Source of the DNA: Actinomycetota bacterium
GTDB lineage: Bacteria > Actinomycetota > Actinomycetes > Streptosporangiales > Streptosporangiaceae
Direction of reading: 5' to 3'
Length of the DNA stretch: 24,246 nucleotides
Assembly: GCA_003140115.1 (NCBI GenBank)
Contig: PLIQ01000323.1
Coordinates: 1-24,246 of the forward strand
The notes under the pieces are model-generated. The model searched no databases, was not told where the DNA came from, and was given only the letters and a program-made list of their open reading frames with translations. The position numbers and the translations under genes were made by a program. Positions 22,101-24,246 of the stretch are shown here, one piece after another; position 1 is the first letter of the stretch; each line of letters opens with the position of its first letter.

Positions 22101-23059
22101 TGCACTACTTCCTGCTGTCGCCCGAGGACGCCGCCGAGCGTGACGGCGACATGAGCCCGGAGCTGGCCAGCTGGATCAGGGACCACGGCCAGCGGCTGGC
22201 CATCTTCCCCAGCCAGGTCTACCAGACGGTGCAGCTCTGGCACGTGTCCTCCAGTCCCTTTGACCCGGTCGCGGACGTGACCGACATCGCCGACGGCATC
22301 TACGTCAACACGGTCGGTTCGGACTGCGGCGGGTACACCGTGACGGACGGGCCCCGGGGCCAGTTTTACGTCGCCTACCAGGCCCGCGGCGGCAAGCAGC
22401 TGCTTGGTGATCCGCTCAGCCGGCCCGTCGTGGAGGGCCGGGCCCGGGTTGAGCAGTTTTTCGCTGCCATGGTGCTCGCGACCTCGGGCGGCCGGGCCGT
22501 TCACGCGCTGCCCGTCGTGGCCATGTTCGCGAAGGACGCCCCCGGTGCGTACCGCCGCGCCCTGCTGCCCCCGGTCCGCTCCCGCGCCACGACCGCCGAG
22601 CGGCGCGGCTGGCTGACGAATCCGTCCATCACGCGCGCCTACCTGGACGGCGAGCCGATGACCGCGAGCAGTTACGCGGCCGCCGTCCGGCGTTACGGCG
22701 AACCGCTCGGACCGCCCGCCGCGCGATCCGGAGCCGGAGTCCAGCAGGCTTTCGCCGACGTGGTGCTCGACGTGCCGGCGCAGGGGGGGAGCGTGCACGC
22801 GGTGCCGGTCACTCCCGCCGCCCTCGCGGCGCGGGTGCTGAGCGTGCCCGCCCGGGACCGCGTCCTGCAGCGGGGGCCGACCCTGCCCAACCCGTATGTC
22901 CCGGGGCCCCCGGAACCCACCACGGCGAAGCCGTTCGCGCTGACCCTGAGCGCGGCCCTGCTCCTTTACGGCGGAATTGTCGATCGGCTGGCCTATCGGC
23001 GCCGCGGCGGGCCGCGGACCCCGGCCAGACCGCCTCGGCGGGACGGAGGGACGTCATGA
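19187..23059 (+). CDS. Fusion of lipid-linked-sugar flippase (MVF/MATE-like) and GT-C mannosyltransferase-like enzyme, with exported C-terminal repeats
   Basis: One uninterrupted frame of 1290 residues. Residues about 20-480 have some 12-14 hydrophobic helices in the pattern of Wzx/MurJ-type polysaccharide flippases (for example VPARFGVVSAIQNVLLLAAG and GALGAAYAYLLASYVSVLLL). A basic linker (RGRWSARARPPTRPRSGKRK) leads to a GT-C domain (about 520-910) with D551-E552 in VTYDEAVYTFA, H578 in FVHPPLMFL and RYDRQDVIEPF, typical of ArnT/PMT-like enzymes using polyprenyl-phosphate sugars. An exported part (about 915-1245) carries two similar repeats and is closed by a membrane helix (about 1248-1266). 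No start codon with a ribosome site lies near the junction. The TTG start makes a TTGA overlap with the GT4 gene; the stop overlaps the next ATG. Confidence 0.88.
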   Translation: MSLLAPRRARPSRVDAEFSAAAGGVILVGRFAAGAVLNYAFGLGLAWLLVPARFGVVSAIQNVLLLAAGLLTAGLPWALAIRVAETHGDHQAAKPEFRTALVANLGLGVVLGTAFMAAQLSGPRLVPTGSVVLDLLVAAEMPLLAVNAILAGVAQGSRRFAGLGTMQAGEILLKCAAAAVLVAGLHTGPAGVALSFFLGTAGSVLIGVRACRGLLPGRGPLAGPGFLVDSGSIWFASASVTFLITADLLGLELAGRAAGVTVAVLGSYQACSLLARASFYVSDALADAVFPFIAHSASLRDKHRWFVAAARWVPLLIIPVQAALFAAPGPVLRLFLPHQYSSSLAEALLRVLAAGTLGALVTDMLMKSLFAAGLGRQAARQMPIAVAAEVTGLLILVPHFGALGAAYAYLLASYVSVLLLAPLYLKALNVRLPSVRQLARYPIEFVPTAVLFAVAGRAPTLAAWGLLATGTLLFVRPARRMRLITDEDIGFLESLRGRWSARARPPTRPRSGKRKLPAGWRADVCLAVFCACVAAAAMLYNISTSPDVTYDEAVYTFAAQQVAQGWHLTLDNQPLFVHPPLMFLVQATWLRFTRHASGALVPAIRAARLLAASVGAVDVLLIAALAYRLTGSATPAKRRVLTGVIAVVAALDPVLTRYDRQDVIEPFALCISLLTLHAAWHLRTRGSLAYVSVTGVLGGLALLTNEITFCLIAVPPLFALLERDGQLIRRSLAAFGIAISFYLLFLLWALELGLAGVFVSIQTTTLQRFIGLVQTSGLNVPGVSLTAALGRSVGQYASSYIVLVGGFAAFVWCRRRRNTASGNFLAAWLMASYAAGGYIVALGTLNEQFFVYLIPASIVGTVLFADAVLAGWIRRRRIWTGGVVGPVRTSWLPLSIVAVGCAGLVGLSAADWMANYSGPSDGVVLADQFIAKTLPACDVVNVSGDPLKYSYTLAGRPFAYFSVGPAALADGVHYFLLSPEDAAERDGDMSPELASWIRDHGQRLAIFPSQVYQTVQLWHVSSSPFDPVADVTDIADGIYVNTVGSDCGGYTVTDGPRGQFYVAYQARGGKQLLGDPLSRPVVEGRARVEQFFAAMVLATSGGRAVHALPVVAMFAKDAPGAYRRALLPPVRSRATTAERRGWLTNPSITRAYLDGEPMTASSYAAAVRRYGEPLGPPAARSGAGVQQAFADVVLDVPAQGGSVHAVPVTPAALAARVLSVPARDRVLQRGPTLPNPYVPGPPEPTTAKPFALTLSAALLLYGGIVDRLAYRRRGGPRTPARPPRRDGGTS

Positions 23060-24246
23060 CCAGTCGCGCGGCGCAGGCCACGGGCGGGCAGCGAGAAGGA
23101 CGCTCGCTGCGCGTCCTGGTGGACGGCCGGGTCATGCAGGACCGTTACCACGGCATCGGCCGGTACACCTACGAGTTGCTGCGTGAGCTGAGCCGGCACG
23201 CGGTCGACCTGGTCATCTTGTACAGCCCGGACTCCGGCCGGCTGGACGTGAGCGAGCTGCTATCCCGCCGCACCGTCCGGGCGGTCCCCTGCCGGGTTCC
23301 GGTGGCGTCCCTGCGTTCCCAGTGGGTGCTCTCACGAGCCGTGCTGAGCACGCGGCCCGATGTGGTGTTCATCCCTTATCACCTCAGCGCCCCGGTGCTG
23401 GCCGGGCGGGTCCCCGTCGTCTCGGTGATCCATGACTGCGTGTTCGAACGGGACGCCGCGGCCAACGGCCCGTCGGCGTTCTCGGTGGCGTACCGCACCG
23501 CGACCCGGCTGGCCATCTGGTCTGCCGCCGCGCTAGCGACCCCGTCCCAGGCGTCCCGGCGCGACATCCGCCGCTTCTACGGCGCCGAACTCCCGGACGA
23601 GGCGGTCCTCCCGCACGGTGTGGGCCCTCAGTTCTTCTCGGTGCGAGACCGGCTCCGGCCCTCCGGACTCGCCCTTCCCGATCGCTACATCCTTCACGTG
23701 GGAGCGCAGCGTCCGCACAAGAACCAGCGCGTCCTCGTGGAAGCCATGTCGGTCCTGCGGGTCGGCCACCCGGATCTCGGGCTCGTTCTGGTGGGCCAGC
23801 CCGACCCCCGGATTCCCGATGAGATCGGAAAGCTCGTAACGGCACTGGAGGTGGGGGATCTCGTGTACCGCTATACCGGCGTCCAGGACGGAGCGCTCCT
23901 TGACCTGTATGGCAATGCGGCCGTGTTCGCCTATCCCTCGCTGGTCGAGGGGTTCGGGATGCCCGTCCTGGAGGCCATGGCGGCCGGGCTTCCGGTGGTG
24001 GCCAGCGACGCCGAGGCGATCCGGGAGGTCGCCGGAGACGGAGCCATCATCGCGCCCGCCCAGGCGACCGCGGCGTGGGTGCGGGCCCTGGACCAGGTGC
24101 TGACCTACCCCCGGTTGAGACGGGAACTACGCGAACGCGCGCAAGCCGTAGCCGCCGGGCGTACCTGGGCCCGCTCAGCCGAGCGCACCCTGGCCATGCT
24201 GGCGCGCGCGGCAGCGCGGGACGGGCAGGCAGCGCGGGACGGGCAG
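23056..24246 (+). CDS. GT4-family glycosyltransferase (3' end beyond the window)
   Basis: The frame opens at an ATG overlapping the fusion gene's stop (ATGA) and stays open for 397 codons to the window edge. The acceptor-side motif VDGRVMQDRYHGIGRYTYELL (split around residue 33, H-G-I-G-R-Y) and VIHDCVF are typical of mannosyltransferases of the WbaZ/MtfB kind. The donor domain has LHVGAQRPHKNQ (K222), LVLVGQPDP and the E-x7-E motif E298-E306 in EGFGMPVLEAMAAG. The catalytic fold appears complete by about residue 385, and the last visible residues are a repeated A-A-R-D-G-Q. It is the third member of the glycan operon, acting in the cytoplasm on nucleotide-sugar donors. Confidence 0.9.
   Translation, partial: MTSRAAQATGGQREGRSLRVLVDGRVMQDRYHGIGRYTYELLRELSRHAVDLVILYSPDSGRLDVSELLSRRTVRAVPCRVPVASLRSQWVLSRAVLSTRPDVVFIPYHLSAPVLAGRVPVVSVIHDCVFERDAAANGPSAFSVAYRTATRLAIWSAAALATPSQASRRDIRRFYGAELPDEAVLPHGVGPQFFSVRDRLRPSGLALPDRYILHVGAQRPHKNQRVLVEAMSVLRVGHPDLGLVLVGQPDPRIPDEIGKLVTALEVGDLVYRYTGVQDGALLDLYGNAAVFAYPSLVEGFGMPVLEAMAAGLPVVASDAEAIREVAGDGAIIAPAQATAAWVRALDQVLTYPRLRRELRERAQAVAAGRTWARSAERTLAMLARAAARDGQAARDGQ
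24211..24246 (+). repeat. 18-bp tandem repeat at the window edge
   Basis: Two identical copies of GCAGCGCGGGACGGGCAG (24211-24228 and 24229-24246) encode A-A-R-D-G-Q twice at the C-terminal end of the second GT4. The repeat reaches the window edge and may continue. Confidence 0.7.

Overview
The window is high-GC DNA (about 70% by eye, with strong G/C bias at third codon positions). GTG and TTG starts are common, genes often overlap at stop/start junctions, and several promoters look leaderless. With an actinobacterial-type DapE, a CtaB, a MarP/HtrA-like protease and an aa3-type oxidase operon, this points to an actinomycete (class Actinomycetes), chromosomal and unlike a phage or plasmid. I see no rRNA, tRNA, CRISPR array, insertion sequence or integrase.

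Layout. (1) 1-2756: the 5' end of a PLP-dependent aminotransferase (minus, leaves the window) diverges from a LysR regulator. The LysR gene is followed by dapE (lysine/diaminopimelate pathway). (2) 2709-6994: a membrane-anchored HtrA-like serine protease (minus), a small membrane protein (plus), then three minus-strand genes: a TlpA/ResA-like thioredoxin, an OmpR-type response regulator without an adjacent kinase, and a one-helix protein of unknown function. (3) 7269-13114: a compact plus-strand cytochrome c oxidase operon. It encodes a cupredoxin-like protein resembling subunit II with a degraded CuA site, subunits II, I and III, a small one-helix protein with an A-E-T-P repeat tail, and haem o synthase. 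Subunit I keeps all haem and CuB ligands but, aligned by eye, lacks the usual D- and K-channel residues. (4) 13212-16157: a LolA/RseB-like exported protein overlapping an ABC-2 transporter (ATPase plus permease). (5) 16199-17414: a NiCoT nickel/cobalt permease with a perfect 10-bp-arm palindrome over its -35 element and a hairpin just after its stop. (6) 17415-17864: a non-coding stretch with a tandem repeat and hairpins. (7) 17865-24246: a surface-glycan operon with a GT4 glycosyltransferase, a 1290-residue fusion of a lipid-linked-sugar flippase with a GT-C mannosyltransferase-like enzyme, and a second GT4 that runs off the window.

How the genes may work together (inference). TlpA-like thiol reductants are known to keep CuA-site cysteines reduced in Bradyrhizobium, so the TlpA-like gene, the response regulator and the unknown protein beside the oxidase operon could form an assembly and control module for this divergent oxidase. 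The last three genes overlap by 4 bp each and look like one unit that builds, flips and extends an extracytoplasmic glycan.

Most worth a second look: the flippase/GT-C fusion, the oxidase with missing proton-channel residues and its degraded-CuA partner, the NiCoT operator, and a triplicated 16-bp unit that places two four-codon mini-ORFs before the TlpA-like gene.
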